DNA from: JAIBJN01 sp035762005
GTDB taxonomy: Bacteria > Actinomycetota > Thermoleophilia > Gaiellales > Gaiellaceae
Assembly: GCA_035762005.1 (NCBI GenBank)
Contig: DASTQA010000022.1
Location: forward strand, 20,030 to 84,029
Length of the DNA stretch: 64,000 bases
Direction: 5' to 3'
Shown: positions 42,212 through 51,530 of the stretch, one piece after another
Layout of the letters: every line of letters begins with the position of its first letter
Position numbering within the stretch: position 1 is the stretch's first letter
Notes under the pieces: model-generated
The model's input: only the letters and a program-made list of their open reading frames with translations
The model's database searches: none
What the model was told of the DNA's origin: nothing
Translations under genes and position numbers: made by a program

Positions 42212-43279
42212 ATGAGCGTTCAGGCAGGAAGAGAGCGGCCCTCCCCCTTCGAGGCTCTTCGGGGACGCAACCGGCCGGGCGTCATGTCCATGCTGGGGAT
42301 CTTCTTCGTCGTCCTCATCGTCGTCTGGCTGGCGCGGAACTTCGTCGACGACCCGCAGGAGTTCCTCAACGTCGCGCTCATCGGCCTGACGACGGGCGCC
42401 GTCTACGCGCTCATCGCGCTCGGCTACACGCTCGTCTACGGCATCCTCCAGCTGATCAACTTCGCGCACGGCGACGTGTTCGCGCTCTCGGGGCTCATCT
42501 CGAGCTCGATCATGATCGAGGTGCTCCACCTCAGCGGGCAGGAGGCGGCGATCGTCGTCGCGGGCGGCATCCTGCTCACGATCCTCATGACCATGGGCTT
42601 CGCCTCGACGCTGAACGCGTCGATCGAGTTCCTCGGCTACCGCCGCCTCCGTAGCCAGCCGCGGCTGACGATGCTCATCAGCGCCGTCGGGATGTCGTTC
42701 ATCGTCCAGAACGTCGCGCTCGCGATCTACGACGTGAACTTCCGCAGCGCCCCGCCGCTCATCCCGAGCACCCCGGCCTTCACGCTCGGCGAGGTCTCGC
42801 TCGCCTGGAACAAGCTCACCGTCATCCTCATCACGATCCCGGTCCTCGTCGTGCTCACCTGGCTCGTGCGCTCGACGAAGCAGGGGAAGGCGATGCGCGC
42901 CACGGCGCAGGACCAGGACGCCGCGGCCATGATGGGCATCAACGTGAACCGCACGATCTCGTTCACGTTCGTCCTCGCCGGCGGGCTCGCAGGCGCGGCC
43001 GGCGTGCTCTTCCTGCTCCAGTTCAACATGCGCTACGACACCGGTTTCGAGCTGGGGCTGATCGCGTTCACCGCCGCGGTGCTCGGCGGCATCGGCAACC
43101 TCGCCGGCGCGACCCTCGGCGGCCTGCTCATCGGCTTCATCCAGGCCTTCAACGAAGGCCTGACGATCTGGTCGCTGGGCAGCGACTGGACGCGCTCCAT
43201 CGTCTTCGGGATCCTCATCGCGATCCTCGTCTTCCGGCCCGAGGGGCTCCTGGGCGAGCGAACGCCCGAGGGCGCCTGA
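42212..43279 (+). CDS. livH: Branched-chain amino acid ABC transporter permease LivH
   Basis: A 355-residue integral membrane protein with about eight helices. Family blocks are NVALIGLTTGAVYALIALGYTLVYG and LINFAHGDVFALSG near the N-terminus, then GKAMRATAQDQDAAAMMGIN, the ATPase-contact loop, and AAVLGGIGNLAGATLGGLLIG. A short charged N-terminal extension precedes the first helix; ATG 42284 is a possible internal start. No Shine-Dalgarno site is visible before ATG 42212. Its TGA overlaps the livM ATG by one base. It forms the transport pore with LivM. Confidence 0.93.
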   Translation: MSVQAGRERPSPFEALRGRNRPGVMSMLGIFFVVLIVVWLARNFVDDPQEFLNVALIGLTTGAVYALIALGYTLVYGILQLINFAHGDVFALSGLISSSIMIEVLHLSGQEAAIVVAGGILLTILMTMGFASTLNASIEFLGYRRLRSQPRLTMLISAVGMSFIVQNVALAIYDVNFRSAPPLIPSTPAFTLGEVSLAWNKLTVILITIPVLVVLTWLVRSTKQGKAMRATAQDQDAAAMMGINVNRTISFTFVLAGGLAGAAGVLFLLQFNMRYDTGFELGLIAFTAAVLGGIGNLAGATLGGLLIGFIQAFNEGLTIWSLGSDWTRSIVFGILIAILVFRPEGLLGERTPEGA

Positions 43280-44541
43280 TGGCGACCCAGGACGCCGCCT
43301 CCGTCGGCTTCCGCAGCCGCGTCGCGCAGGCGCTTCGCCTCGACGACGCGCGGCGCGCGTGGCGGCGGCTCCCCGGCCGCGTGCGCAGCCTCGTCCCCGG
43401 CATCGCGCTGCTGGCCCTCGCGGCTCTCTATCCCGTGTATTACGACTCGCTCCCGACGTCCGTTCCCGTCATCCAGAACTTCCCGAGCATCTCGACGGCC
43501 GTGATCATGATCGTCTTCGTGATGATGGCCGTCGGCCTCAACATCGTCGTCGGCTACGCGGGGCTGCTCGACCTCGGCTACGTCGCGTTCTACGCCGTCG
43601 GCGCCTACACGGCCGGCTGGCTCGCCTCGGGCCACTTCCAGCAGGTCAAGATCCACGTCGGCTCGGCCGGGATCTCGCCCGACCTGCGCGGAATCCACAT
43701 CAACATCTGGATCGTCCTCCTGGTCGCGGGGGCGCTCACGGGAATCGCCGGCATCCTCATCGGCCTCCCGACGCTCCGCCTGCGAGGCGACTACCTCGCG
43801 ATCGTGACGCTCGGCTTCGGGGAGATCATCCCGCAGTTCGTGCGCAACGCCGACAGCCTGGGCGGCTTCAACCTCACCGCCGGGACGTTCGGGATCAACC
43901 CGATCGACTCGCCGGGCTTCGGCGAGGACCTGAACGAGTCGCTTGGGCTGCCGGTCAGCTTCCAGCAGTCCTTCGACAAGGTCAATCTCTTCTACTGGAG
44001 CGCTCTGGCGCTGCTCATCATCACGATCTTCTGCTCCGTCCGCCTGCGCGACTCCCGTCTCGGCCGGGCCTGGATCGCGATCCGCGAGGACGAGACCGCG
44101 GCGGCCGCCATGGGCGTCCCCCTCATGCGGACGAAGACGTGGGCGTACGCGCTCGGCGCCTTCTTCGGCGGCATCGCGGGCGCCTTCTACGCGAGCTTCA
44201 AGGGCGGGGCGTTCCCGAGCGAGTTCTTCTTCAACATCTCCGTCTTCCTGCTCTGCATGGTCATCCTCGGCGGAATGGGGAGCGTCTGGGGCGTCGTCGT
44301 CGCGGGCGCGATCCTCGCGTACCTGAACCAGGAGGGCCTGGCGAACATCGGCGGCTGGCTGAACGATGAGACGCCCCTCGACTTCGAGGTCTCGAAGTAC
44401 CAGTTCGGCATCTACGGCGCCATCATCGTGCTCATGATGATCTTCCGCCCCGTCGGGCTCATACCCGAGAGCCGGCGACGGCAGGAGATCGAGGAGGGCG
44501 TCCACGAGGGCGACAGCGTCTACGGGGAGCGGCACGCCTGA
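43279..44541 (+). CDS. livM: Branched-chain amino acid ABC transporter permease LivM
   Basis: A 420-residue membrane protein, nine or ten helices, with the family blocks NIVVGYAGLLDLGYVAFYAVGAY, LPTLRLRGDYLAIVTLGFGEI and WIAIREDETAAAAMGVPLMRTK, the last being the coupling loop. An insertion between helices (INPIDSPGFGEDLNESLGLP) and a larger loop at the end (GLANIGGWLNDETPLDFEV) may be extracellular. The gene is coupled on both sides by one-base overlaps (TGATG). It pairs with LivH to form the channel. Confidence 0.94.
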   Translation: MATQDAASVGFRSRVAQALRLDDARRAWRRLPGRVRSLVPGIALLALAALYPVYYDSLPTSVPVIQNFPSISTAVIMIVFVMMAVGLNIVVGYAGLLDLGYVAFYAVGAYTAGWLASGHFQQVKIHVGSAGISPDLRGIHINIWIVLLVAGALTGIAGILIGLPTLRLRGDYLAIVTLGFGEIIPQFVRNADSLGGFNLTAGTFGINPIDSPGFGEDLNESLGLPVSFQQSFDKVNLFYWSALALLIITIFCSVRLRDSRLGRAWIAIREDETAAAAMGVPLMRTKTWAYALGAFFGGIAGAFYASFKGGAFPSEFFFNISVFLLCMVILGGMGSVWGVVVAGAILAYLNQEGLANIGGWLNDETPLDFEVSKYQFGIYGAIIVLMMIFRPVGLIPESRRRQEIEEGVHEGDSVYGERHA

Positions 44542-45329
44542 TGGCAGACGACCTGCTCGTCGCGGCGGGCGTCCGCAAGGAGTTCGGCGGTCTCGTCGCG
44601 GTGAACGACGTCGACTTCCGTATCCCGCAAGGGGCGATCGTGAGCCTCATCGGCCCGAACGGCGCGGGCAAGACGACCTTCTTCAACATGCTCACGGGCG
44701 TCTACGAGCCGACGGCCGGCCGGATCGAGTTCGACGGCCACGACGTGACCGGCAAGCCGCCGCACCAGATCACGAAGGCGGGCGTGGGGAGGACGTTCCA
44801 GAACATCCGGCTCTTCGAGCACATGACGGCGCTCGAGAACGTCCTCGTCGGCATGCACCACCGTCTCAAGGGCGGCATCATCGGCTCGATCTTCGGCCTC
44901 CCCCGCGTGCGGCGGGAGGAGCGCCAGGCCCACGAGCGCGCCCGCGAGCTGCTCCTCTTCAGCGGGCTCAAGAATCGCGACGACACGCTCGGGCGCAACC
45001 TCCCGTACGGGGACCAGCGCCGGCTCGAGGTCGCGCGCGCGCTCGCGACGAACCCGAAGCTGCTCCTGCTCGACGAGCCGACGGCGGGGATGAACCCGCA
45101 GGAGACCGCCGCCTTCACGCAGTTCGTCGGGAAGCTTCGCGAGGAAGAAGGGTTGACCGTGCTCCTCATCGAGCACGACATGAAGGTCGTCATGGGCGTG
45201 TCCGACCGCGTGACCGTCCTCGACTACGGCGAGAAGATCGCCGAGGGGGTCCCGGCGGAGATCCAGAAGGACGAGCGCGTCGTCGAGGCCTACCTCGGCA
45301 AGGCGGCCGTCACGGGAGCGTCCGCGTGA
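44541..45329 (+). CDS. livG: Branched-chain amino acid ABC transporter ATPase LivG
   Basis: A 262-residue ABC ATPase. Walker A is GPNGAGKTT, the Q loop lies in GVGRTFQNIRLFEHMTALENV, the signature is NLPYGDQRRLEVARALATNP, Walker B is LLLLDEPTAGMNP and the switch His is in LLIEHDMKVV. The signature has YGDQ in place of LSGGQ, as is normal for LivG. It is coupled by overlaps to livM and livF and energises uptake as a heterodimer with LivF. Confidence 0.96.
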   Translation: MADDLLVAAGVRKEFGGLVAVNDVDFRIPQGAIVSLIGPNGAGKTTFFNMLTGVYEPTAGRIEFDGHDVTGKPPHQITKAGVGRTFQNIRLFEHMTALENVLVGMHHRLKGGIIGSIFGLPRVRREERQAHERARELLLFSGLKNRDDTLGRNLPYGDQRRLEVARALATNPKLLLLDEPTAGMNPQETAAFTQFVGKLREEEGLTVLLIEHDMKVVMGVSDRVTVLDYGEKIAEGVPAEIQKDERVVEAYLGKAAVTGASA

Positions 45330-46123
45330 GCGAGCGGACCCCCGAGCACGAGGCTGCGACCGCGCCCGCGCCCGGAGGACAGGCGGGGGCGGCCGCGACG
45401 GGTCGCAACGGGGTCATCCTCGACGTCGCGGACATCCACACCTACTACGGCTCGATCCACGCGCTCAAGGGCGTCTCCATCCATGTCCGCGAGGGCGAGA
45501 TCGTCACGCTCATCGGCGCGAACGGCGCCGGGAAGTCGACGACGCTGCGCTCGATCAACGGGCTCAACCACCCCCGCCGGGGCTCCATCCGCTTCCAGGG
45601 CAGGGACATCACGAACGATGCGCCGCACGCGATCGTCGGCATGGGCATCGCGCAGTCGCCCGAGGGCCGCAAGCTCTTCTCGCGCATGAGCGTTCTCGAG
45701 AACCTCGAGATGGGTGCCTTCCAGCGCACCGACCGGGCCGAGATACGCGAGGACCTCGATCGTGTCTACACGCTCTTCCCGCGCCTCGCCGAGCGCAAGG
45801 CGCAGAAGGCCGGGACGCTCTCGGGCGGCGAGCAGCAGATGGTGGCGATGGGCCGCGCGCTCATGGCGCGCCCGAAGCTCCTCATGCTCGACGAGCCGTC
45901 GATGGGCCTGGCGCCGATCTTCGTCGAGCGGATCTTCGAGATCGTCCGGCAGATCAACGAGCAGGGCACGCCGATCCTGCTCGTCGAGCAGAACGCCCTC
46001 ATGGCGCTCGAGGTCGCCCACCGCGGGTACGTGCTCGAGACCGGCCACATCGCGCTCACCGACGAGGCGAAGGCGCTCTCGAGGAACGAGCAGGTACGCA
46101 AGGCCTACCTCGGCGAGGAGTAG
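45326..46123 (+). CDS. livF: Branched-chain amino acid ABC transporter ATPase LivF
   Basis: A 265-residue ABC ATPase. Walker A is GANGAGKST, the signature is TLSGGEQQMVAMGRALMARP, Walker B is LLMLDEPSMGLAP and the switch His equivalent is Gln in LLVEQNALMA, the normal LivF variant. An N-terminal Ala/Gly-rich extension of about 28 residues precedes the domain and is not typical. GTG 45326 overlaps the livG stop (GTGA). It ends the operon; repeat copy B lies 30 bp downstream. Confidence 0.96.
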   Translation: MSERTPEHEAATAPAPGGQAGAAATGRNGVILDVADIHTYYGSIHALKGVSIHVREGEIVTLIGANGAGKSTTLRSINGLNHPRRGSIRFQGRDITNDAPHAIVGMGIAQSPEGRKLFSRMSVLENLEMGAFQRTDRAEIREDLDRVYTLFPRLAERKAQKAGTLSGGEQQMVAMGRALMARPKLLMLDEPSMGLAPIFVERIFEIVRQINEQGTPILLVEQNALMALEVAHRGYVLETGHIALTDEAKALSRNEQVRKAYLGEE

Positions 46124-46155
46124 GCCGCCGCTTTACCCCTCGTCCCCGGCTCCTT

Positions 46156-46195
46156 CCGGGGCCACCCCGCGCCTCCACCCGCTTTCGAGCGTAGC
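46156..46195 (+). repeat. Intergenic repeat family, copy B
   Basis: Gap-free match to copy A over 40 bp with about six differences. It begins in a short inverted repeat (CCCCGG 46144-46149, CCGGGG 46156-46161) after livF and ends about 100 bp upstream of the polA -10 box. Two CCACCC motifs start 13 bp apart, as in copy A. Confidence 0.7.
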
Positions 46196-46293
46196 GACGG
46201 ATTCCGCGCGCATGGCCCGCGAAGGGTGGCGAGGGTGCGCCGAGATCGCTCCAGAGGCTCGCGCGGCCCGTTCGCGCCGCGGCGTCCGGCGAA

Positions 46294-46299
46294 TACACT
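46294..46299 (+). promoter_or_regulatory. -10 box TACACT before polA
   Basis: TACACT ends 7 nt before ATG 46307, predicting a leaderless polA transcript; no Shine-Dalgarno sequence intervenes. Confidence 0.6.
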
Positions 46300-46306
46300 C
46301 GACGGG

Positions 46307-48874
46307 ATGCCGAAAACCCTCACGGGGGCCGAGCTCCAGCTCGACGACGCGCCGGCGCGCGAGTCCGACCTCTTCCTCGTCGACGGGAACAACCTCGCCT
46401 ACCGCGCGTACTTCGCGCTGCCGGAGGAGCTCGCGACGAGCGAGGGCTTCCCGACGAACGCCCTCCTCGGCTTCACGAACATGCTCTTCAAGCTCCTCTC
46501 CGACTACCGGCCCAAAGGGGTCGCCGTTGCCTGGGACACGAGCCCCGTGCACCGCAAGGAGCTCTCGCCCGAGTACAAGGTCGAGCGGCGGCCGATGCCG
46601 GACCTCCTCCGCGAGCAGTTCCCGCACTTCCGCCCGATCGTGGAGGCGTTCGGCTACCGCAACCTCGAGTTCGAGGGCTGGGAGGCCGACGACGTGATCG
46701 CCACCCTCGCCGCCCGGGCGGACGAGGCCGGCGTGAGGACGTGCGTGGTCTCCACCGACCGGGACGCCTTCCAGCTCTGCTCGGAGAACGTGTGCCTGAT
46801 GATGACGCCGCGCGGCGTCGCCGACGTCCACGTCTACACGCCGGAGCGCGTGTTCGCCCGCTACGGCGTCACCCCGGAGCAGGTGCCCGACTTCATCGGG
46901 CTCAAGGGCGACACGTCCGACAACATCCCGGGCGTCCCCGGCATCGGGGACAAGACGGCGGGACAGCTCGTCGGGCAGTACGGCTCGCTCGAGGCGATCC
47001 TCGAGCACCTGGACGAGCTCTCGCCAGGGCGGGCGAAGGCCCTGCGCGAGCACGCCGCGCAGGCGCGGGAGTCGAAGGAGCTCGCGACGATGCGGCGCGA
47101 CCTGACGCTCGGCTGCGACCCGGCCGAGCTCGTCCTCGCGCCGCCCGACCGCTCGCAGCTGAAGGAGATCTTCCGCCGCTTCGAGTTCCGCAACCTACTC
47201 CAGCGCGTGGACGAGCTCGACGAGGCGCTGCCGGCCGCCCCCGTGGCGGTCGAGGGCGTCGGCGTCCCGTGGCGCGAGGGCGACCTGCCGCCGGACGCCG
47301 GCGAGGCGGCGCTTGCGGTCGAGGGCGGCCGCTTCGCGCTCGCGCGCGCGGGCGAGGACGTCGTCGTCGGGCCGTGGCCGCCGGAGGGCGCCGCACGGCT
47401 CGGGGGCGCGCGGATCACCGTCCACGACGCGAAGTCGGCCCGGATCCGAGCGGACGAGGACACGCTCCTCCTCGCCTACCTCATCGAGCCCGGCCGCTCG
47501 GCGTACGCCCTGGACGACCTGGCCGCCGAGTACGGGGTCGAGCTCGTCCCCGAGCCGGCGACCGACGAGGAGACGGCCGCGCTCGTCCGCCGGGCCGCCG
47601 CCACGCTCAGGCTCGCGCCGCAGCTGCGGGCGAGGGTGGAGGAGCGGGGGCTCGAGCCGCTCTACCGCGACGTCGAGCTGCCGCTGACCGAGGTGCTCGC
47701 GGCGATGGAGGACGTAGGCGTCCGCATCGACGCCTACCGGATGGGCGAGATCACGGCGCGGCTCGCCGACCGGCTCGAGGAGCTCGAGGCCCGCGCGCAC
47801 GAGCTCGCCGGCGAGGAGTTCATGCTCGGCTCGACGCAGCAGCTCGCCCGCGTCCTCTTCGAGAAGCTCGAGCTGACCGCGGGACGCAAGGGGAAGACCG
47901 GCTACTCGACCGACTCGCGCGTCCTCCGCGCCATCCGCGGCGACCACGAGATCGTCCCCGTCGTCGAGGAGTGGCGGGAGTACTCGAAGCTCCTGAACAC
48001 GTACCTCGGGCCGCTGCCCGGGCTCATCTCGCCCGCGGACGGCCGCCTGCACACGCACTTCAACCAGGCGGTCGCCTCCACCGGGCGCCTCTCGACGTCG
48101 AACCCGAACCTCCAGGCGATCCCCATCCGCACCGAGCTCGGGCGCGAGATCCGGAGCGCCTTCGTGGCCGAGCCCGGCTTCCGGCTCCTCTCCGCCGACT
48201 ACTCCCAGGTCGAGCTGCGCATCCTCGCGCACGTCTCCGGCGAGCCGAAGCTCCGCGAGGCCTTCGCGCGCGGCGAGGACATCCACGCGGCGACGGCCGC
48301 CGAGGTGCTCGGCAAGGAACGTGCGGAGCTGACGAAAGACGAGCGGAACGTGGCCAAGATGGTCAACTTCGGGATCATCTACGGGATTTCGGCCTTCGGG
48401 CTCTCCGAGAACCTCGACATCCCGCGCGAGGAGGCGCAGGCCTACATCGACGCGTACCTCGCCCGCTTCCCGCACGTCCAGGACTTCATCCAGCGGACGA
48501 TCGAGCAGGCCGAGCGCGACGGGTACGCGACGACGCTCCTCGGCCGCCGCCGGCCCGTGCCCGAGCTGAAGGCCCGCAACCGCCAGACGCGCTCGTTCGG
48601 CGAGCGGCTCGCCGTCAACTTCGTCATGCAGGGGACGGCGGCGGACATCATCAAGGCCTCGATGGTCGCGATCCACCGGCGGCTGCGAGAGGAGGGGCGG
48701 GCCTCGCGCCTCGTCCTCCAGGTGCACGACGAGCTCCTGCTCGAGGTGCCCGAGGTCGAGACGAGCGCCGTCCGCGACCTCGTCCGCGAGGAGATGTGCG
48801 GCGCCTACCCGCTCGACCCGGAGCTCGCCGTGGACGTCGGCGTCGGCGACGACTGGAACGAGGCGAAGGGCTGA
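46307..48874 (+). CDS. polA: DNA polymerase I
   Basis: An 855-residue family A polymerase. The N-terminal 5'-3' exonuclease is complete (LFLVDGNNLAYRAYFALPEE, EGWEADDVIATLA, DFIGLKGDTSDNIPGVPGIG). The middle 3'-5' exonuclease region is degenerate: the DxE pair is missing (ALAVEGG) and only the HDAKS aspartate remains, so proofreading is probably absent. The polymerase domain has motif A DYSQVELRILAH, motif B KMVNFGIIYGIS and motif C VLQVHDELLLE. It repairs gaps and processes Okazaki fragments. ATG 46307 is supported by the TACACT box. The next 208 bp hold no supported gene. Confidence 0.97.
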   Translation: MPKTLTGAELQLDDAPARESDLFLVDGNNLAYRAYFALPEELATSEGFPTNALLGFTNMLFKLLSDYRPKGVAVAWDTSPVHRKELSPEYKVERRPMPDLLREQFPHFRPIVEAFGYRNLEFEGWEADDVIATLAARADEAGVRTCVVSTDRDAFQLCSENVCLMMTPRGVADVHVYTPERVFARYGVTPEQVPDFIGLKGDTSDNIPGVPGIGDKTAGQLVGQYGSLEAILEHLDELSPGRAKALREHAAQARESKELATMRRDLTLGCDPAELVLAPPDRSQLKEIFRRFEFRNLLQRVDELDEALPAAPVAVEGVGVPWREGDLPPDAGEAALAVEGGRFALARAGEDVVVGPWPPEGAARLGGARITVHDAKSARIRADEDTLLLAYLIEPGRSAYALDDLAAEYGVELVPEPATDEETAALVRRAAATLRLAPQLRARVEERGLEPLYRDVELPLTEVLAAMEDVGVRIDAYRMGEITARLADRLEELEARAHELAGEEFMLGSTQQLARVLFEKLELTAGRKGKTGYSTDSRVLRAIRGDHEIVPVVEEWREYSKLLNTYLGPLPGLISPADGRLHTHFNQAVASTGRLSTSNPNLQAIPIRTELGREIRSAFVAEPGFRLLSADYSQVELRILAHVSGEPKLREAFARGEDIHAATAAEVLGKERAELTKDERNVAKMVNFGIIYGISAFGLSENLDIPREEAQAYIDAYLARFPHVQDFIQRTIEQAERDGYATTLLGRRRPVPELKARNRQTRSFGERLAVNFVMQGTAADIIKASMVAIHRRLREEGRASRLVLQVHDELLLEVPEVETSAVRDLVREEMCGAYPLDPELAVDVGVGDDWNEAKG

Positions 48875-49082
48875 TCCCGCGGCAGGTGCGGAGGGAGCGC
48901 CTCCTTCGGCAACGGCGCGAGGAGGACGCCGAGGCGCTCGCCGAGATCCACGCCCAGCAGCTCCTTTCCGTCACGCTGCCCGGGAACCGCCGCTCGCGTG
49001 GCGGACTGGAGCGGCTTGCGCCGACCCACGGCGGCGAGGTCTCGCGGCGGGCTTCCGTCAGGTCTGGTACGCGGTCTGACCG

Positions 49083-50087
49083 CTAGCCGCGACGCCAGGC
49101 GAGCTCGACGGCGCCGACGTCCCACGCGACCGACTCCCCGGTTGCGAGCTCGTGGAACGTCAGCCGGTCCGCCTCGCCGACCGCGACCCAGGCGCCGTCG
49201 GGCGACCAGGCGCCGACGTAGCCGGGGAAGCCCTGCTCGCGGGCCGTCGAGCAGCCGACGTCGACGAGCCGGACGAGGTTCCCGGCGCGGAAGAGGGCCG
49301 AGCAGTTGTCGGGCGAGAGGGCCGGGAGCCGGCCCTCGTAGCGCGCCGTGAGGTCGAAGGCGTCGGTGAGCCGGCCGCCGGCGTAGCGCTCGATGCGCCG
49401 TCCCTCGACGACGACGGCGAGGGAGCCGTCCGCGCCGAAGTGGACGGCCGTGATGCCTGCCGAGGCCTGCAGCAGGGGGCGATCCTCGGCGAACAGGCGG
49501 TCGGCGCGGGCGTAGACGATCTCCCCGTCGGGGGTGTACGCGGCCGGGCACTCCTCGAGGAGCCGCCGCCCGCGGCCGAACTCGAGGTCGATGCCGACAC
49601 GGCGGCGGTTGCACCAGGCCGCGCGCTGCCCGTCCTCGCTCCAGACGAGGAACCCGAAGGCCGCCTCCGACGTGCCGAGGTTGCGGCCCGGCCGGGCGAG
49701 GTCGACGAACCTGATCGGGACGGCGTCGCCCACCGGCTCCCCGATCCCGACCGCGACCTTGGCGGTCACCGGCGCCGCCCAGAGCTCGCAGGTGGAGCGG
49801 GCGACGACGTTGCGAAGCTCGATGCCGGTCGGAAGGTCGACCTCCCGCACGGCGCACGACCCGGTCTCGGTGATGACGATCCCGCCGCCGGCGCCCGGCA
49901 CCTGCGGGAACGTCTCGCGGCCGAGATCCTCGTCGGTGGTCGCGGCGGTCGTCGTCGCCCCCGTCGCGGCCGTCGTCGGGCGCTCCGCGGCAGGCTCGTC
50001 GCCGCCCACCCGACGGAGCCCGTCGGCGACCGCGAACCCCCCCAGGAGCAGGACCGCCGCCAGGATGAGGAGGTCGCGGCCTCGCAT
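49083..50087 (-). CDS. Membrane-anchored beta-propeller-like protein
   Basis: A 334-residue protein with one N-terminal helix (DLLILAAVLLLGGFAVADGL), a Thr/Ala-rich linker (about residues 30-55) and a domain rich in short strands with WSPDG/TPDG-type motifs (VWSEDGQRAAWC, YTPDGEIVYA, AWSPDGAWVAVGE). These resemble WD40/TolB-type propeller blades. Most likely it is exposed on the outside. It is divergent from rpsA, only 29 bp between the two start codons, so the promoters are close or overlapping. I do not recognise a specific family or function. Confidence 0.7.
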   Translation of the reverse strand: MRGRDLLILAAVLLLGGFAVADGLRRVGGDEPAAERPTTAATGATTTAATTDEDLGRETFPQVPGAGGGIVITETGSCAVREVDLPTGIELRNVVARSTCELWAAPVTAKVAVGIGEPVGDAVPIRFVDLARPGRNLGTSEAAFGFLVWSEDGQRAAWCNRRRVGIDLEFGRGRRLLEECPAAYTPDGEIVYARADRLFAEDRPLLQASAGITAVHFGADGSLAVVVEGRRIERYAGGRLTDAFDLTARYEGRLPALSPDNCSALFRAGNLVRLVDVGCSTAREQGFPGYVGAWSPDGAWVAVGEADRLTFHELATGESVAWDVGAVELAWRRG

Positions 50088-50098
50088 CAGACCCTGGC

Positions 50099-50104
50099 TA
50101 TAAT
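50099..50104 (+). promoter_or_regulatory. Consensus -10 TATAAT before rpsA
   Basis: A perfect TATAAT ends 12 nt before ATG 50117, predicting a 5' leader of about 6 nt. It is the best -10 match in the window and fits the need for strong S1 expression. The start codon of the divergent gene is only 12 bp upstream of it. Confidence 0.6.
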
Positions 50105-50116
50105 GCGCGATTCCGC

Positions 50117-51520
50117 ATGGTTCCGAACGACACCGCGACCGAGGCAGACCTTCCGCAGACAGACGACGACGTCTGGACGCGCGGTCCCGACGGCGAGCTC
50201 GTTCCCGACTACGACGCCACCTTCCCCGTCATCAACGAGGGAGAGGTCGTGAGCGGCAAGGTCGTGCGCGTCGACAAGGACGAGGTCCTCGTCGACATCG
50301 GCTACAAGTCGGAGGGCGTCATCCCCGTCTCGGAGCTCTCCATCCGCCGCTCGGTCAACCCGGCGGACGAGGTCCAGCTCGGCGACTCGATCGACGCGCT
50401 CGTGATGACGAAGGAGGACGCCGAGGGGCGTCTCATCCTCTCGAAGAAGCGCGCGCGCTTCGAGATGGCCTGGAAGCGGATCGAGGCGGCGGCCGAGAGC
50501 GGCGAGCCGGTCGAGGGCACCGTCATCGAGGTCGTCAAGGGCGGGCTCATCCTCGACCTCGGCGTCCGCGGCTTCCTGCCGGCCTCGCTCGTCGACATCC
50601 GCCGCGTGCAGGACCTCGACGAGTTCATGGCGCAGACGCTCCGCTGCAAGGTGATCGAGCTGAACCGCAGCCGCAACAACGTCGTCCTCTCGCGCCGCGC
50701 CGTGCTCGAGGAGGAGCGCCGCGAGATGCGCCAGGCGATCCTCGACCGGCTCTCGCCCGGCGACATCGTCGAGGGGACGATCTCGAACATCGTCGACTTC
50801 GGCGCGTTCGTCGACCTCGAGGGCATCGACGGCCTCATCCACATCTCGGAGCTCTCCTGGAGCCACGTGAACCACCCGTCCGAGCTGCTCGAGATCGGGC
50901 AGGAGGTGCGCGTGAAGGTCCTCGACATCGACCGGGACCGCCAGCGCATCTCGCTCGGGCTCAAGCAGACCCAGTCCGACCCGTGGCAGCAGGTCGTGGA
51001 CACGTACCAGCAGGGGGACGTCGTCGAGGGGCGCGTGACGAAGGTCGTCACCTTCGGCGCCTTCGTCGAGGTCGTCCCCGGGGTCGAGGGCCTCGTCCAC
51101 ATCTCCGAGCTCGCGACGCACCACGTCGAGAACCCGCGCGAGATCGTCCAGCAGGGCGAGACCGTGCGCGCGAAGATCATCGAGATGGACGCCGAGCGCC
51201 GGCGCCTCTCGCTCTCGCTCAAGCGCGTCGAGGAGGGCGAGCAGGTCAGGCCTGCGATCGGCGAGGAATCCGCGCCCGAGCTCGGGCTCTCCGAGGAGGT
51301 CTTCAGCGAGGAGGAGCAGGCCGAGCCGGAGCCGGAGACGGTTCCCGAGGCGGCCGGGCCCGAGGAGGACGAGACGGCGGGGCTCGAGGGCGAGCCGAGC
51401 GAGGAGGCGGGCGAGAAGCCGGTCGTGCAGGGCGGGCCGGCGGTGACGGCGGACGAGCCCGCCGATGACGAGGCCGCGGCCGAAGACCCGGCCGGCGTCG
51501 AGGCCGACGACCGGCCCTAG
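50117..51520 (+). CDS. rpsA: 30S ribosomal protein S1
   Basis: A 467-residue protein with four S1 RNA-binding domains (about residues 35-100, 118-185, 205-275 and 290-360). Typical S1 phrases are GKVVRVDKDEVLVDIGYKSEG, GGLILDLGVRGFLPASLVD, SNIVDFGAFVDLEGIDGLIH and FGAFVEVVPGVEGLVH. The last 100 residues are acidic and Ala/Pro-rich without a fold, as in actinobacterial S1 proteins. S1 helps mRNA binding to the ribosome; with many leaderless genes in the region this is interesting. E. coli S1 has six domains, actinobacteria commonly four. Confidence 0.97.
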   Translation: MVPNDTATEADLPQTDDDVWTRGPDGELVPDYDATFPVINEGEVVSGKVVRVDKDEVLVDIGYKSEGVIPVSELSIRRSVNPADEVQLGDSIDALVMTKEDAEGRLILSKKRARFEMAWKRIEAAAESGEPVEGTVIEVVKGGLILDLGVRGFLPASLVDIRRVQDLDEFMAQTLRCKVIELNRSRNNVVLSRRAVLEEERREMRQAILDRLSPGDIVEGTISNIVDFGAFVDLEGIDGLIHISELSWSHVNHPSELLEIGQEVRVKVLDIDRDRQRISLGLKQTQSDPWQQVVDTYQQGDVVEGRVTKVVTFGAFVEVVPGVEGLVHISELATHHVENPREIVQQGETVRAKIIEMDAERRRLSLSLKRVEEGEQVRPAIGEESAPELGLSEEVFSEEEQAEPEPETVPEAAGPEEDETAGLEGEPSEEAGEKPVVQGGPAVTADEPADDEAAAEDPAGVEADDRP

Positions 51521-51530
51521 GCGCCGCCCC

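Noticed and set aside
48875..49082. Possible extension or small gene after polA
   Set aside because: The open frame here is continuous with a shadow frame of polA and has no start signal of its own.
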